Source: MGBC120314 sp051880495
GTDB lineage: Bacteria > Bacillota > Clostridia > Lachnospirales > Lachnospiraceae
DNA: 64,000 nucleotides
Direction: 5' to 3'
Assembly: GCA_051880495.1 (NCBI GenBank)
Contig: JBJEOB010000050.1
Coordinates: 1 to 64,000 of the forward strand
Shown here: piece by piece, positions 7,523 through 15,697 of the stretch
Layout: each line of letters opens with the position of its first letter
How positions within the stretch are numbered: position 1 is the stretch's first letter
Program-made: the position numbers and the translations under genes
The notes under the pieces: model-generated
Told to the model about the DNA's origin: nothing
The model's database searches: none
The model's input: the letters and a program-made list of their open reading frames with translations, nothing else

Positions 7523-8652
7523 TGTATGAATTATTAAAAACCGATGGAAGGGCAAAAAGAGGCAGGCTTCATACGGTACACGGAACAATTGAGACTCCTG
7601 TGTTTATGAATGTTGGAACTGTTGCGGCCATTAAGGGTGCCGTTTCAACAACTGACCTTAAGGAGATTGGAACGCAGGTTGAATTATCCAACACATACCA
7701 TCTTCACGTAAGACCGGGCGACAATATTGTTAAACAGATGGGCGGACTTCATAAGTTTATGGTGTGGGACAGACCGATACTTACGGATTCAGGAGGATTT
7801 CAGGTATTTTCGCTTGCAGGAATGCGCAAAATAAAAGAAGAAGGAGTTTATTTTAATTCGCATATAGACGGTAGGAAGATTTTTATGGGACCTGAGGAGA
7901 GTATGCAGATTCAGTCAAATCTTGCATCAACGATTGCGATGGCATTTGACGAGTGCCCTCCGCATCCTGCAACAAGGGAGTATATGCAGAATTCGGTTGA
8001 CAGGACTACAAGGTGGCTTGTGCGCTGTAAGGCGGAGATGGACAGGCTTAACAGCCTTGAAGATACTATTAACAAAAATCAGTTGTTATTCGGAATTAAC
8101 CAGGGCGGTACATTCGAGGATATAAGAATTGAACACGCAAAGAGAATTTCTGAACTTGAACTTGACGGATATGCCCTTGGTGGACTTGCCGTCGGCGAGT
8201 CACATGAAGAAATGTACAGGATTCTTGATGAGACCGTTCCATATCTTCCGCAAAACAAGCCGACCTATCTTATGGGAGTGGGAACACCGGCTAATATATT
8301 GGAAGCAGTTGACAGGGGTGTTGATTTCTTTGACTGCGTTTACCCTTCAAGAAACGGAAGACACGGCCATGTGTATACAAGATGGGGTAAGATTAATCTG
8401 TTTAACTCAAAGTACGAGACTGATTCAGAGCCGATTGAAACAGGATGTCAGTGCCCGACGTGTAAAAATTACTCAAGAGGGTATATAAGACATCTTCTTA
8501 AGGCAAAGGAAATGCTTGGAATGAGATTATGTGTTCTTCATAACCTGTATTTTTATAATCACCTTATGGAAGAAATACGCGAAGCAATCGATGAGGGAAG
8601 ATACGCCGAATTTAAAAAACAAAGGCTTGATGACCTTAAGACGATAAGTTAA
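7519..8652 (+). CDS. tgt: tRNA-guanine transglycosylase
   Basis: Exchanges guanine-34 for the queuosine precursor preQ1 in GUN-anticodon tRNAs. The 377-residue protein carries TDSGGFQVFSL (catalytic/base recognition Asp), LLFGINQGG, YALGGLAVGE and the zinc site CQCPTC...H near residues 310-345. There are two tandem ATG codons at 7519 and 7522; either works with the AAGAGGAA site. It overlaps aroC by 4 bases. tgt followed by yajC is a widespread order (in E. coli, tgt-yajC-secD-secF); here secDF is not adjacent. Confidence 0.97.
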   Translation: MMYELLKTDGRAKRGRLHTVHGTIETPVFMNVGTVAAIKGAVSTTDLKEIGTQVELSNTYHLHVRPGDNIVKQMGGLHKFMVWDRPILTDSGGFQVFSLAGMRKIKEEGVYFNSHIDGRKIFMGPEESMQIQSNLASTIAMAFDECPPHPATREYMQNSVDRTTRWLVRCKAEMDRLNSLEDTINKNQLLFGINQGGTFEDIRIEHAKRISELELDGYALGGLAVGESHEEMYRILDETVPYLPQNKPTYLMGVGTPANILEAVDRGVDFFDCVYPSRNGRHGHVYTRWGKINLFNSKYETDSEPIETGCQCPTCKNYSRGYIRHLLKAKEMLGMRLCVLHNLYFYNHLMEEIREAIDEGRYAEFKKQRLDDLKTIS

Positions 8653-8676
8653 AAACAAACTTTTTGCAAATATATG

Positions 8677-8706
8677 TTGCTATTTATGCAACCAAAATGG
8701 TATAGT
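8677..8706 (+). promoter_or_regulatory. Likely sigma-A promoter of yajC
   Basis: TTGCTA and TATAGT separated by 18 bases, 33 bases upstream of the yajC ATG. Confidence 0.5.
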
Positions 8707-8738
8707 ATATACAGTTTTTATTTTAGGAGGACTTTAAG

Positions 8739-9056
8739 ATGTTTTTATTAGAAGCTGGAACAGAAGCAGTAGCAGGCGGCGGAGCAAGCATGCTTTTAAT
8801 GATTGTTATCTATGTTGTTGTAATCGGCGGCGCTATGTACTTTATGGCAGTAAGACCACAGAAGAAGCAGCAGAAGGCTCATCAGGAGATGATGGAAGCA
8901 TTGGAAAACGGAGATTATATCCTTACTTCAAGCGGTTTCTATGGAACAGTAATTGATATTACTGAAGACACTGTTATAGTTGAATTTGGTAATAACAAGA
9001 ATTGCAGAATTCCGATGAAAAAGGATGCTATTATTGAAATCGAAAAAGCACAGTAA
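8739..9056 (+). CDS. yajC: Preprotein translocase accessory subunit YajC
   Basis: A 105-residue single-span membrane protein that associates with SecDF and the Sec translocon. It has a short N-terminus, a hydrophobic helix at about residues 17-38 (MLLMIVIYVVVIGGAMYF), then the family hallmark VRPQKKQQKAHQEMM and a small cytoplasmic beta domain with LENGDYILTSSGFYGTV. AGGAGG precedes the ATG. A strong hairpin follows and overlaps the start of spoVAA, so yajC is probably monocistronic from the promoter at 8677. Confidence 0.96.
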   Translation: MFLLEAGTEAVAGGGASMLLMIVIYVVVIGGAMYFMAVRPQKKQQKAHQEMMEALENGDYILTSSGFYGTVIDITEDTVIVEFGNNKNCRIPMKKDAIIEIEKAQ

Positions 9057-9091
9057 GATAAAATAAAACCAGAAAATACCAGAATAGTAAG

Positions 9092-9138
9092 ACCTCTATT
9101 TGCAACAATATTAATATGTTGTGAATGGAGGTTTTTTT
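9092..9138 (+). terminator. Terminator of yajC that contains the spoVAA ribosome binding site
   Basis: ACCTCTATTTGCAACA (9092-9107) pairs along all 16 bases (three G-U) with TGTTGTGAATGGAGGT (9117-9132), followed by seven T. The GGAGG in the 3' arm is the ribosome binding site of spoVAA, whose ATG comes directly after the T-run. Confidence 0.75.
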
Positions 9139-9759
9139 ATGTCTGAAACCGTCTACATTAAATTTGAACGAAGTACCCAGATGTATGAAAGAAAAGTGTC
9201 TGTAGGAGATATAGCCAGTGTTCATTGCAGCAATGCTTCAGTTGAGGCAAGGGTAAAGGCTATAAAAATCATAACAATCCCGGATGTTAAAAAAGGTAAT
9301 TTTGTTTTCTCTGTGTTAAACATTATTGAAAAAATTGAAAAAGAGTGTCCGGGCGCTGAAGTTAATAATATCGGTGAAAGTGATTTTATAATTGAATACA
9401 GGAAAAATCCGCCAAAGAAAGGTATTCTGACCGGCATTAAAATATTTATTACATGTGTGATAGTTTTTGTCGGAAGTATGTACACTATCATGGCATATAA
9501 TAACGACGTCGGTGTAAATGAATTGTTTGGCAAGGTATATGAGCTTGTGAATAATGGTGAAAATAACAGCATGCTTGAACTGTTCTACAGCGTTGGACTG
9601 ACTTTTGGAATTGCGGTGTTCTATAATCATTTTGTCGGGAAGAAAATGTCGGATACGCCGACACCTGTTGAGGTGCAGATGAGAAGTTATGAATCCGATG
9701 TTGACACTGCGATTGTGGAACGGGCTTCGCGCAAAAAGGAGGAGTTCGATGCCTCTTAA
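9139..9759 (+). CDS. spoVAA: Stage V sporulation protein AA
   Basis: Part of the SpoVA apparatus of the spore inner membrane that moves dipicolinic acid during spore formation and germination. The 206-residue protein has a soluble N-terminal half (MSETVYIKFERSTQMYERKV, with the typical VGDIASVHC) and two membrane helices at about 99-117 and 145-165, the normal SpoVAA layout. The start is the ATG at 9139, whose ribosome binding site lies in the yajC terminator stem. It overlaps spoVAB by 11 bases. In Bacillus the spoVA operon is read by sigma-G in the forespore; no clear sigma-G site was identified here. Confidence 0.88.
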   Translation: MSETVYIKFERSTQMYERKVSVGDIASVHCSNASVEARVKAIKIITIPDVKKGNFVFSVLNIIEKIEKECPGAEVNNIGESDFIIEYRKNPPKKGILTGIKIFITCVIVFVGSMYTIMAYNNDVGVNELFGKVYELVNNGENNSMLELFYSVGLTFGIAVFYNHFVGKKMSDTPTPVEVQMRSYESDVDTAIVERASRKKEEFDAS

Positions 9760-10186
9760 CAGTTTTTTGGGGAATATTATCCTGGCAGTTATCGGAGTAT
9801 CAGGCGGAATTCTGGTGTCGGGAGGAATATATGCCCTGATAACAATGCTTGGAATCATAAACCGAATCGCACAGGATACACATACGGCTAAGCATATTAT
9901 GCTGTATGAGGAATGTGTTATCTGGGGAGCAACTATCGGAAATATTATTTTTGTGTTTGATGTAAATATTCCGATTGGAATTACAGGTCTTATTATTTTT
10001 GGATTTGTCGGTGGAATCTATGCAGGATGTCTGGCGATTGCACTGGCTGAAATTATTAAAACGATACCTGTGTTTGTAATGCGCTCGGGGCTTACAAGCG
10101 GATTTGGTTTTATCATACTTATGATGGCGCTTGGAAAGGGAATAGGAGGACTTGTTTATTTCTTCCTGTTTAATTATAAAATGTAG
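9749..10186 (+). CDS. spoVAB: Stage V sporulation protein AB
   Basis: 145 residues, four or five predicted membrane helices, matching SpoVAB of the DPA channel operon (motifs LAVIGVSGGILVSGGIYAL, GFVGGIYAGCLAIALAE, MALGKGIGGLVYF). The ATG at 9749 has AAAGGAGGAG upstream and overlaps the spoVAA stop, so translation is coupled. It is followed after 12 bases by spoVAC. Confidence 0.9.
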   Translation: MPLNSFLGNIILAVIGVSGGILVSGGIYALITMLGIINRIAQDTHTAKHIMLYEECVIWGATIGNIIFVFDVNIPIGITGLIIFGFVGGIYAGCLAIALAEIIKTIPVFVMRSGLTSGFGFIILMMALGKGIGGLVYFFLFNYKM

Positions 10187-10198
10187 GAGAGTATTAAT

Positions 10199-10675
10199 AT
10201 GGCTGAAAATGAAAATGTTCTTGAAAAAGACAGAAATAAAAAATATAACGATTATGTAAAATATGTTACCCCGACACACAGTTGTCCGGTAAATTGTATT
10301 AAAGCATTTATAACAGGCGGTATTATATGCTGCATAGGACAGTTTATTATGAATACGCTTATGGGAATGGGACTTGACAAGGAAACCGCCGCATCGTGGA
10401 ATACGCTTATACTTGTTCTTTTAAGCGTGATATTGACATGCTTGAATTTATATCCGTATATAACTAAATGGGGCGGCGCAGGTGCACTTGTTCCGATAAC
10501 AGGATTTGCTAATGGTGTCTGCGCACCGGCCATGGAATTTAAGAAGGAAGGCTGGGTATTTGGCGTTGGTGCCAAAATTTTCACGATTGCGGGACCGGTT
10601 ATCCTGTACGGAATAGTGACAAGCTGGCTTCTCGGAGTAATATACTGGGTCGGAGGTCTTTTGCATTTCTGGTAG
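10199..10675 (+). CDS. spoVAC: Stage V sporulation protein AC
   Basis: A 158-residue membrane protein of the SpoVAC/SpoVAEb family; in Bacillus SpoVAC behaves as a mechanosensitive channel for DPA. Visible features are the soluble start ending YVTPTHSCPVNCIKAFI, then a glycine-rich helix ITGGIICCIGQF, and the family core GGAGALVPITGFANGVCAPAMEFKKEGWVFGVGAKIF. It would normally be followed directly by spoVAD; here spoVAD is about 5 kb away, after four unrelated genes. Confidence 0.95.
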   Translation: MAENENVLEKDRNKKYNDYVKYVTPTHSCPVNCIKAFITGGIICCIGQFIMNTLMGMGLDKETAASWNTLILVLLSVILTCLNLYPYITKWGGAGALVPITGFANGVCAPAMEFKKEGWVFGVGAKIFTIAGPVILYGIVTSWLLGVIYWVGGLLHFW

Positions 10676-10688
10676 GGAATATGTATAC

Positions 10689-10718
10689 TTGACAAATTAT
10701 GCGCAAAGGTTCAATAAT
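10689..10718 (+). promoter_or_regulatory. Possible promoter of the MATE gene
   Basis: TTGACA at 10689-10694 and AATAAT at 10713-10718, 18 bases apart, upstream of the ATG at 10750. The -10 is weak. Confidence 0.35.
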
Positions 10719-10749
10719 AAAGAAAATTTGAGTTGGACAGGGTGAAATT

Positions 10750-12084
10750 ATGACTAAGGATATGACAAAGGGGGCTATGCTCCCATTAATAATAAGATTT
10801 ACGATACCGCTTATTCTTGGTAATCTGCTTCAATTGACCTACAATGCAATTGACAGTATCATTCTCGGAAGATATGTCGGCAATGAGGCTCTGGCGGCCG
10901 TAGGAACAAGTAATCCGCTGATGACGCTTATTATTCTGTTTGTACAGGGTGTGTGTCTTGGAGCAGGTATTCTGGTTGGTACATTGTATGGTGCCAAAAA
11001 GTACGACCGGTTAAAAAAGCAGATAAGCACTTCCATGATAGCAGGTCTTTGCTTTTCAGCTGCTGTTTCTGTTATCAGTATTATAATTGCACCGCTTCTG
11101 CTTAGAATACTTCAGATTGATGAAGTAATCCTTGATGAGGCGGCACTGTACCTTAGAATTGTAAGTGCGGGACTTATTTTTAGTTTTATTTACAATTTTT
11201 TTGCAAGTACATTAAGGGCAATGGGAGACAGCAGGTCGCCTTTATTATTCCTTGGAATCAGTGCGGTTATTAATATTTTCGGAGATCTTTTCTTCGTCAT
11301 GGCACTTCATATGGATACGGTGGGCTGTGCCATCAGTACTGTATTCAGTGAGGCTGTAAGCTGCCTTTTGTGCTGGCTTTATATCAGAAAGAAAATTCCT
11401 CTTCTTGATATGGGAAGGGAGTGGTTCGTTTTTGATAAATCGCTTCTTGGTGAAACGTTCCGATATGGTTTTGTAAGTGCCATGCAGCAGTCTACGGTAC
11501 AGATTGGAAAGCTTGGTATCCAGGGTATAGTAAATACAATGGGTGTAACATCAACGGCTGCATTTGCGGCTATAAACAGGATTGACGATTATGCCTATAT
11601 TCCTGAACAGAATATCGGACATGCGATGACGAGCATTATGGCACAAAACAGAGGTGCCGGTGAAAATGGCAGAGTGAGAAGGGCATTTGGCATCGGTATG
11701 TGTATTGAGCTTGTCTATGGACTTTTGGCGGGCGGAGTGCTTCTTTTGTTTGCAAGACCGCTTATGGAGCTTTTTACATATGACGCCGGGACTATTGAAA
11801 TGGGTGTAAGTTATCTGCACCTCATTGCATTTATGTATATGATTCCTGCCGTAACCAATGGTATTCAGGGTTATTTCAGGGGTATGGGAGATTTGAAAAT
11901 CACATTGTGGAGCAGCATTATTAATTTTCTGGTAAGATTTTTAAGCTGTATTCCGCTTGTGTTTAAGCTTAATATGGGAATAATGGCACTGCCTTTTGCG
12001 TATCTTTGCGGATGGATTGCAATGATGGTATATGAGGTGCCGTTTCTTATTGTTCAGCTCGTTAAAAATCATAATAAGGAATAG
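10750..12084 (+). CDS. MATE family multidrug/metabolite efflux protein
   Basis: A 444-residue transporter with about 12 hydrophobic helices in two similar halves, which exports organic cations or metabolites in exchange for Na+ or H+. The N-terminus MLPLIIRFTIPLILGNLLQL followed by YNAIDSIILGRYVGNEALAAVG is characteristic of the NorM/DinF-like Firmicutes branch. Repeat-half motifs include GDSRSPLLFLGISAVINIFGD and GMGDLKITLWSSIINF. The substrate cannot be predicted. It breaks the spoVA order between spoVAC and spoVAD. Confidence 0.93.
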   Translation: MTKDMTKGAMLPLIIRFTIPLILGNLLQLTYNAIDSIILGRYVGNEALAAVGTSNPLMTLIILFVQGVCLGAGILVGTLYGAKKYDRLKKQISTSMIAGLCFSAAVSVISIIIAPLLLRILQIDEVILDEAALYLRIVSAGLIFSFIYNFFASTLRAMGDSRSPLLFLGISAVINIFGDLFFVMALHMDTVGCAISTVFSEAVSCLLCWLYIRKKIPLLDMGREWFVFDKSLLGETFRYGFVSAMQQSTVQIGKLGIQGIVNTMGVTSTAAFAAINRIDDYAYIPEQNIGHAMTSIMAQNRGAGENGRVRRAFGIGMCIELVYGLLAGGVLLLFARPLMELFTYDAGTIEMGVSYLHLIAFMYMIPAVTNGIQGYFRGMGDLKITLWSSIINFLVRFLSCIPLVFKLNMGIMALPFAYLCGWIAMMVYEVPFLIVQLVKNHNKE

Positions 12085-12135
12085 TTAACATTATCTGAAA
12101 ATAAGATTACATAAGCAAATATTTTTGGTGTTCTG

Positions 12136-13296
12136 ATGGAAATATATGTTGTAAAAGAAAATGATTCTGTTGATTTAATTGCAGCAAAATTTGGCGTTTC
12201 GACGATGAATCTTGTGCAGATTAATCAGATTCAATATCCATACGGGCTTGCCATAGGGCAGGCGTTACTTATTCCGGAAGAATATAACTTACCTGACGGA
12301 TATGCTATAGTTAATGGCTTTGCATATCCGTTTATTAATCCGTGGGTACTTGAGCAGACGTTGCCGTATCTTACATATCTGTCAGTTTTTTCTTACGGAT
12401 TTACCATGCAGGGGTATATCGTTTATCCCCAGGTTTCTGATGAATGGATGATTGAGACGGCAAAAAGGTTTGATACAGTGCCAATTCTTACGCTCACGCC
12501 GCTTGACGAATATGGCAGATTTAATAATAATCTTATCACTTCGGTTGTCAACAGTGAGGAGTACACACAAAGGCTTATTGGAGAAATTAAATATGTTCTT
12601 GATACTAAAGGATTTGGCGGTGTTGATGTTGATTTTGAATATATAAAGCAGGAGGACAGGGATGCTTTTACGGCATTTGTGGCAAGACTTCAGGAAGAAC
12701 TGTCGCCTTACGGCTATATCGTAACTGTTGATCTGGCACCTAAGACTTATGCCGAACAACCGGGACTCCTCTATGCGGGAAAAGATTACAGGGCTCTTGG
12801 TGAGGTGGCGGATGCAGTCCTTCTGATGACGTATGAGTGGGGATATAAATATGGTCCTCCGCTTGCGGTAGCACCAATTAATAAGGTGCGCGAGGTTGTT
12901 GAGTATGCCGTAACTGAGATTGACCCGGCAAAGATAAGCCTTGGAATTCCAAATTACGGATATGACTGGCCACTGCCTTTTGTAAGAGGAGAGACCGCAG
13001 CGACAACTATTGGGAATATTGAGGCTGTTCAAATCGCAATAGAGAATAATGCAGTTATTTTGTTTGATGAGACTGCCATGTCACCTTATTTCAATTATGA
13101 GCGTGATGGTATTGAACATGTGGTATGGTTTGAAGATGTCAGAAGTATTAAATCAAAATTTAATCTTATTAAAGAATTTGGGTTAAGAGGCGCAGGATAC
13201 TGGAATATCATGTCGTGGTTCAGACCAAATTGGGAATTGCTTAAAAGTACATTTAACATAATAAAAAAGGAGCTACCACAAAGTGATAACTCCTGA
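12136..13296 (+). CDS. LysM-GH18 spore peptidoglycan glucosaminidase (YaaH/SleL-like)
   Basis: Predicted to cut cortex fragments at N-acetylglucosamine residues during germination. Residues 1-48 form one LysM domain (MEIYVVKENDSVDLIAAKFG...GLAIGQALLIPE), and the rest is a glycoside hydrolase family 18 barrel with GFGGVDVDFEYI holding the DxDxE catalytic motif (Glu of FEY). The motifs ILTLTPLDEYG, LMTYEWGY and GIPNYGYDW resemble Bacillus YaaH and SleL, which carry two LysM domains. There is no signal peptide, as in those coat/cortex proteins. The spore setting beside spoVA genes supports the role. Confidence 0.9.
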   Translation: MEIYVVKENDSVDLIAAKFGVSTMNLVQINQIQYPYGLAIGQALLIPEEYNLPDGYAIVNGFAYPFINPWVLEQTLPYLTYLSVFSYGFTMQGYIVYPQVSDEWMIETAKRFDTVPILTLTPLDEYGRFNNNLITSVVNSEEYTQRLIGEIKYVLDTKGFGGVDVDFEYIKQEDRDAFTAFVARLQEELSPYGYIVTVDLAPKTYAEQPGLLYAGKDYRALGEVADAVLLMTYEWGYKYGPPLAVAPINKVREVVEYAVTEIDPAKISLGIPNYGYDWPLPFVRGETAATTIGNIEAVQIAIENNAVILFDETAMSPYFNYERDGIEHVVWFEDVRSIKSKFNLIKEFGLRGAGYWNIMSWFRPNWELLKSTFNIIKKELPQSDNS

Positions 13297-13310
13297 AACT
13301 ACATTATGTT

Positions 13311-14150
13311 TTATTTTCTGCGCTTGCCCATAATTGACAATAATCTGATAAAGATATTGATGAAATCAAGATATAATTCAATGGCACCCATCAATGCTAC
13401 ACATGTTACATTATCAGAATCTGTGTAGAAACTCATTGTTTTGATTTTCTGTGTATCATATGCAGTAAGACCAACAAATATTGCAACGCATATATAGTTT
13501 AATGCCATTTCCATCGCACTGCTCTTTATGAAAATGTTAACAAGGCTGGCGATGATAATTCCCCATAATGCCATTAAGAGTATGTTGCCGATTGAACTGA
13601 GGTTCCTCTTTGTTACAAGTCCGTATACAGCCATGCCGCCGAACATCGCAGCTGCAACAAAGAAAGTTGTTACAATTGATGAACTTGTGTATACGATGAA
13701 GATGATAGAAAGTGTTATACCATTTATCACTGAATAAGCAGTGAATAATAAGGCAGATGGAATCAACATATTCTTACGCACGGTTACATTATTAATCATT
13801 ACAACGATAACTTCTGCAAACAGAAGCCCGTAGAATACACCCGGATTTAAAACCAGCGAAACCAGAAGCTTAGGTGATGATGAAACATAATATGATGTAA
13901 ATGCCGTAATTACAAGTGCAACCATCATAAATAAAAATGACTGCGAAAGAACATTTTCTTCAAAGTTAATCTTTGAAAGGTCAAATGCACTGTGCTGCGT
14001 CATATCTATTGTATCATATGCAGCAGATGTAAGGTCCAGATTGTCGGATACAGGCTCATCGTTGAAACCATCATTCCAAACTCTGCCGTTCCATTCGTTA
14101 TCTGATGGTGAATTATCCGTTGGATTAAAGTTATAATTATCGTAACTCAT
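13311..14150 (-). CDS. Bax inhibitor-1/YccA family membrane protein
   Basis: 279 residues. A polar, Asn/Asp-rich N-terminal tail of about 65 residues precedes about seven hydrophobic helices in the BI-1 (TMBIM) pattern; the C-terminal signature is TAYDTQKIKTMSF and GAIELYLDFINIFIRLLSIMGKRRK. Bacterial members such as YetJ act as pH-dependent calcium leak channels; others (YccA) interact with FtsH. The long acidic tail is unusual in length. It is convergent with the GH18 gene, 14 bases apart, and preceded by a GGAGGTATAT site. Confidence 0.93.
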   Translation of the reverse strand: MSYDNYNFNPTDNSPSDNEWNGRVWNDGFNDEPVSDNLDLTSAAYDTIDMTQHSAFDLSKINFEENVLSQSFLFMMVALVITAFTSYYVSSSPKLLVSLVLNPGVFYGLLFAEVIVVMINNVTVRKNMLIPSALLFTAYSVINGITLSIIFIVYTSSSIVTTFFVAAAMFGGMAVYGLVTKRNLSSIGNILLMALWGIIIASLVNIFIKSSAMEMALNYICVAIFVGLTAYDTQKIKTMSFYTDSDNVTCVALMGAIELYLDFINIFIRLLSIMGKRRK

Positions 14151-14220
14151 ATATACCTCCCCTAAAAAGTTTCTACCTTAATAATGTATCATATTACTTA
14201 GAAATAATCAAGTTGAACTC

Positions 14221-14249
14221 TTGACGATAAAGATACTTAGAGTTATGAT
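14221..14249 (+). promoter_or_regulatory. Sigma-A promoter of ilvE
   Basis: TTGACG and TATGAT spaced by 17 bases, 54 bases upstream of the ilvE start. A small GGTC-AGCA-GACC hairpin lies in the leader. No T-box features were recognised. Confidence 0.6.
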
Positions 14250-14302
14250 ATTTTCAATAGGCGGTCAGCAGACCACCGAACGAAGCGAAAGGAAATAATA
14301 CC

Positions 14303-15328
14303 ATGGAAAAGAAGAATATTGATTGGTCTAATCTCGGCTTTGGTTACGTTGAGACAGACAAGAGATTTGTAGCAAATTATAAGAATGGAGCATGGGATGA
14401 AGGCGCTCTTGTAAGTGATGCCAATGTTGTTATCAGCGAGTGTGCCGGTGTTCTTCAGTATGCACAGACCTGTTTTGAGGGAATGAAGGCATATACAACA
14501 GAAGACGGACATATAGTTATCTTCAGACCTGACCTCAATGCACAGCGTATGGAGGATTCATGCAAGAGACTTGAAATGCCTGTATTCCCACAGGATAAGT
14601 TTGTAGATGCCGTTGTAGAGACAGTAAGGGCAAATGCAGCTTATGTACCACCTTTTGGAACAGGCGCAACACTTTATATTCGTCCGTTTATGTTCGGAAG
14701 CAGTGCAGTTATCGGTGTTAAACCGGCACAGGAATATCAGTTCAGAGTATTTACTACACCTGTAGGACCATACTTCAAGGGTGGCGTTAAGCCGTTAACA
14801 ATTCGTGTCTGCGATTTTGACCGTGCAGCTCCTCATGGAACAGGCCACATTAAAGCAGGACTTAACTATGCCATGAGCCTCTATGCTATTGTTGATGCCC
14901 ATAATCAGGGATATGATGAGAATATGTATCTTGATGCAGCAACAAGAACATATGTTGAAGAGACAGGCGGAGCAAACTTCTTATTTGTTACAAAAGACGG
15001 TAAGGTAGTTACTCCTAAGTCTGATACAATTCTTCCATCAATTACAAGACGTTCTTTAGTTACAGTTGCAAGAGATTATCTTGGACTTGAAGTTGAGGAA
15101 AGAAAGGTTCACAAGGATGAATTAAAGGATATGGCAGAATGTGGACTTTGCGGTACTGCAGCTGTTATTTCACCTGTTGGCAAGATTGTTGACCATGGTA
15201 CGGAAATCTGTCTTCCAAGCGGTATGACACAGATGGGACCTGTTACACAGAAGTTATATGATACTTTAACAGGAATCCAGATGGGACGTATCGAAGCTCC
15301 TAAGGGCTGGATTAAGGTAGTTGAATAA
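14303..15328 (+). CDS. ilvE: Branched-chain amino acid aminotransferase
   Basis: PLP enzyme of fold type IV interconverting Leu, Ile and Val with their keto acids. 341 residues, the length of the BCAT group II form. GHIKAGLNYAMSLYA carries the PLP Lys, YVEETGGANFLFV is the conserved Glu region, and LPSITRRSL and ECGLCGTAAVISPVG bind phosphate. It has its own promoter and terminator, so it is monocistronic. It interrupts the spoVA genes. Confidence 0.96.
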   Translation: MEKKNIDWSNLGFGYVETDKRFVANYKNGAWDEGALVSDANVVISECAGVLQYAQTCFEGMKAYTTEDGHIVIFRPDLNAQRMEDSCKRLEMPVFPQDKFVDAVVETVRANAAYVPPFGTGATLYIRPFMFGSSAVIGVKPAQEYQFRVFTTPVGPYFKGGVKPLTIRVCDFDRAAPHGTGHIKAGLNYAMSLYAIVDAHNQGYDENMYLDAATRTYVEETGGANFLFVTKDGKVVTPKSDTILPSITRRSLVTVARDYLGLEVEERKVHKDELKDMAECGLCGTAAVISPVGKIVDHGTEICLPSGMTQMGPVTQKLYDTLTGIQMGRIEAPKGWIKVVE

Positions 15329-15356
15329 TTTAGTATAAGACATACAGACTTACATA

Positions 15357-15393
15357 CCGCTGTTTCATCATATCGATGGGGCAGCGGTTTTTT
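15357..15393 (+). terminator. Terminator of ilvE
   Basis: CCGCTG (15357-15362) and CAGCGG (15382-15387) close a stem, extended inward by CATC/GATG, followed by six T. Confidence 0.8.
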
Positions 15394-15433
15394 AATTACC
15401 AAAAATTACATACAAAAAATCCAACAAATTTAC

Positions 15434-15663
15434 AATACTATAATTAGAAAAGTATTTTTTGGAGTTTGCGAAACTACTCATTGTATTTATATATTAATAA
15501 GTTTGCGGACACAAATTATGTGGTAATTGTGAGCCGCCGGTACTTAGGTACCGTATTGTGGTACCTTATGTACCGCTGCGAGCGAGCATTAGTGCAAACG
15601 TGCCACGTAATTGTGTCCGCAAACATTTATTAATACTGTAATTAGAATCGTTTCGCAAACACC
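15434..15663. repeat. About 200-bp nested inverted repeat upstream of spoVAD
   Basis: Three nested arms. The outer is GTTTGCGAAAC (from 15464) with GTTTCGCAAAC (15650-15660). The middle is TATTAATAA-GTTTGCGGACACAA-TTATGTGG (about 15491-15523) with its near-complement ending at 15634. The inner core has GGTACC palindromes (15538-15576). A direct repeat AATACT(A/G)TAATTAGAA occurs at 15434-15449 and 15632-15647. There is no coding potential. The 369-bp gap between ilvE and spoVAD holds little else; the left direct repeat includes a TATAAT. It could be a MITE-like element or a structured leader. Confidence 0.7.
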
Positions 15664-15697
15664 TGATATATTATTTTTTGTAGATTGGAGATTTTGT

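Noticed and set aside
14151..14302. T-box leader before ilvE
   Set aside because: The leader after the promoter is only about 45 bases and lacks the T-box sequence and antiterminator.
15639..15680. Possible sigma-G promoter for spoVAD
   Set aside because: GAATC is present but no matching CATnnTA at the right distance was found.
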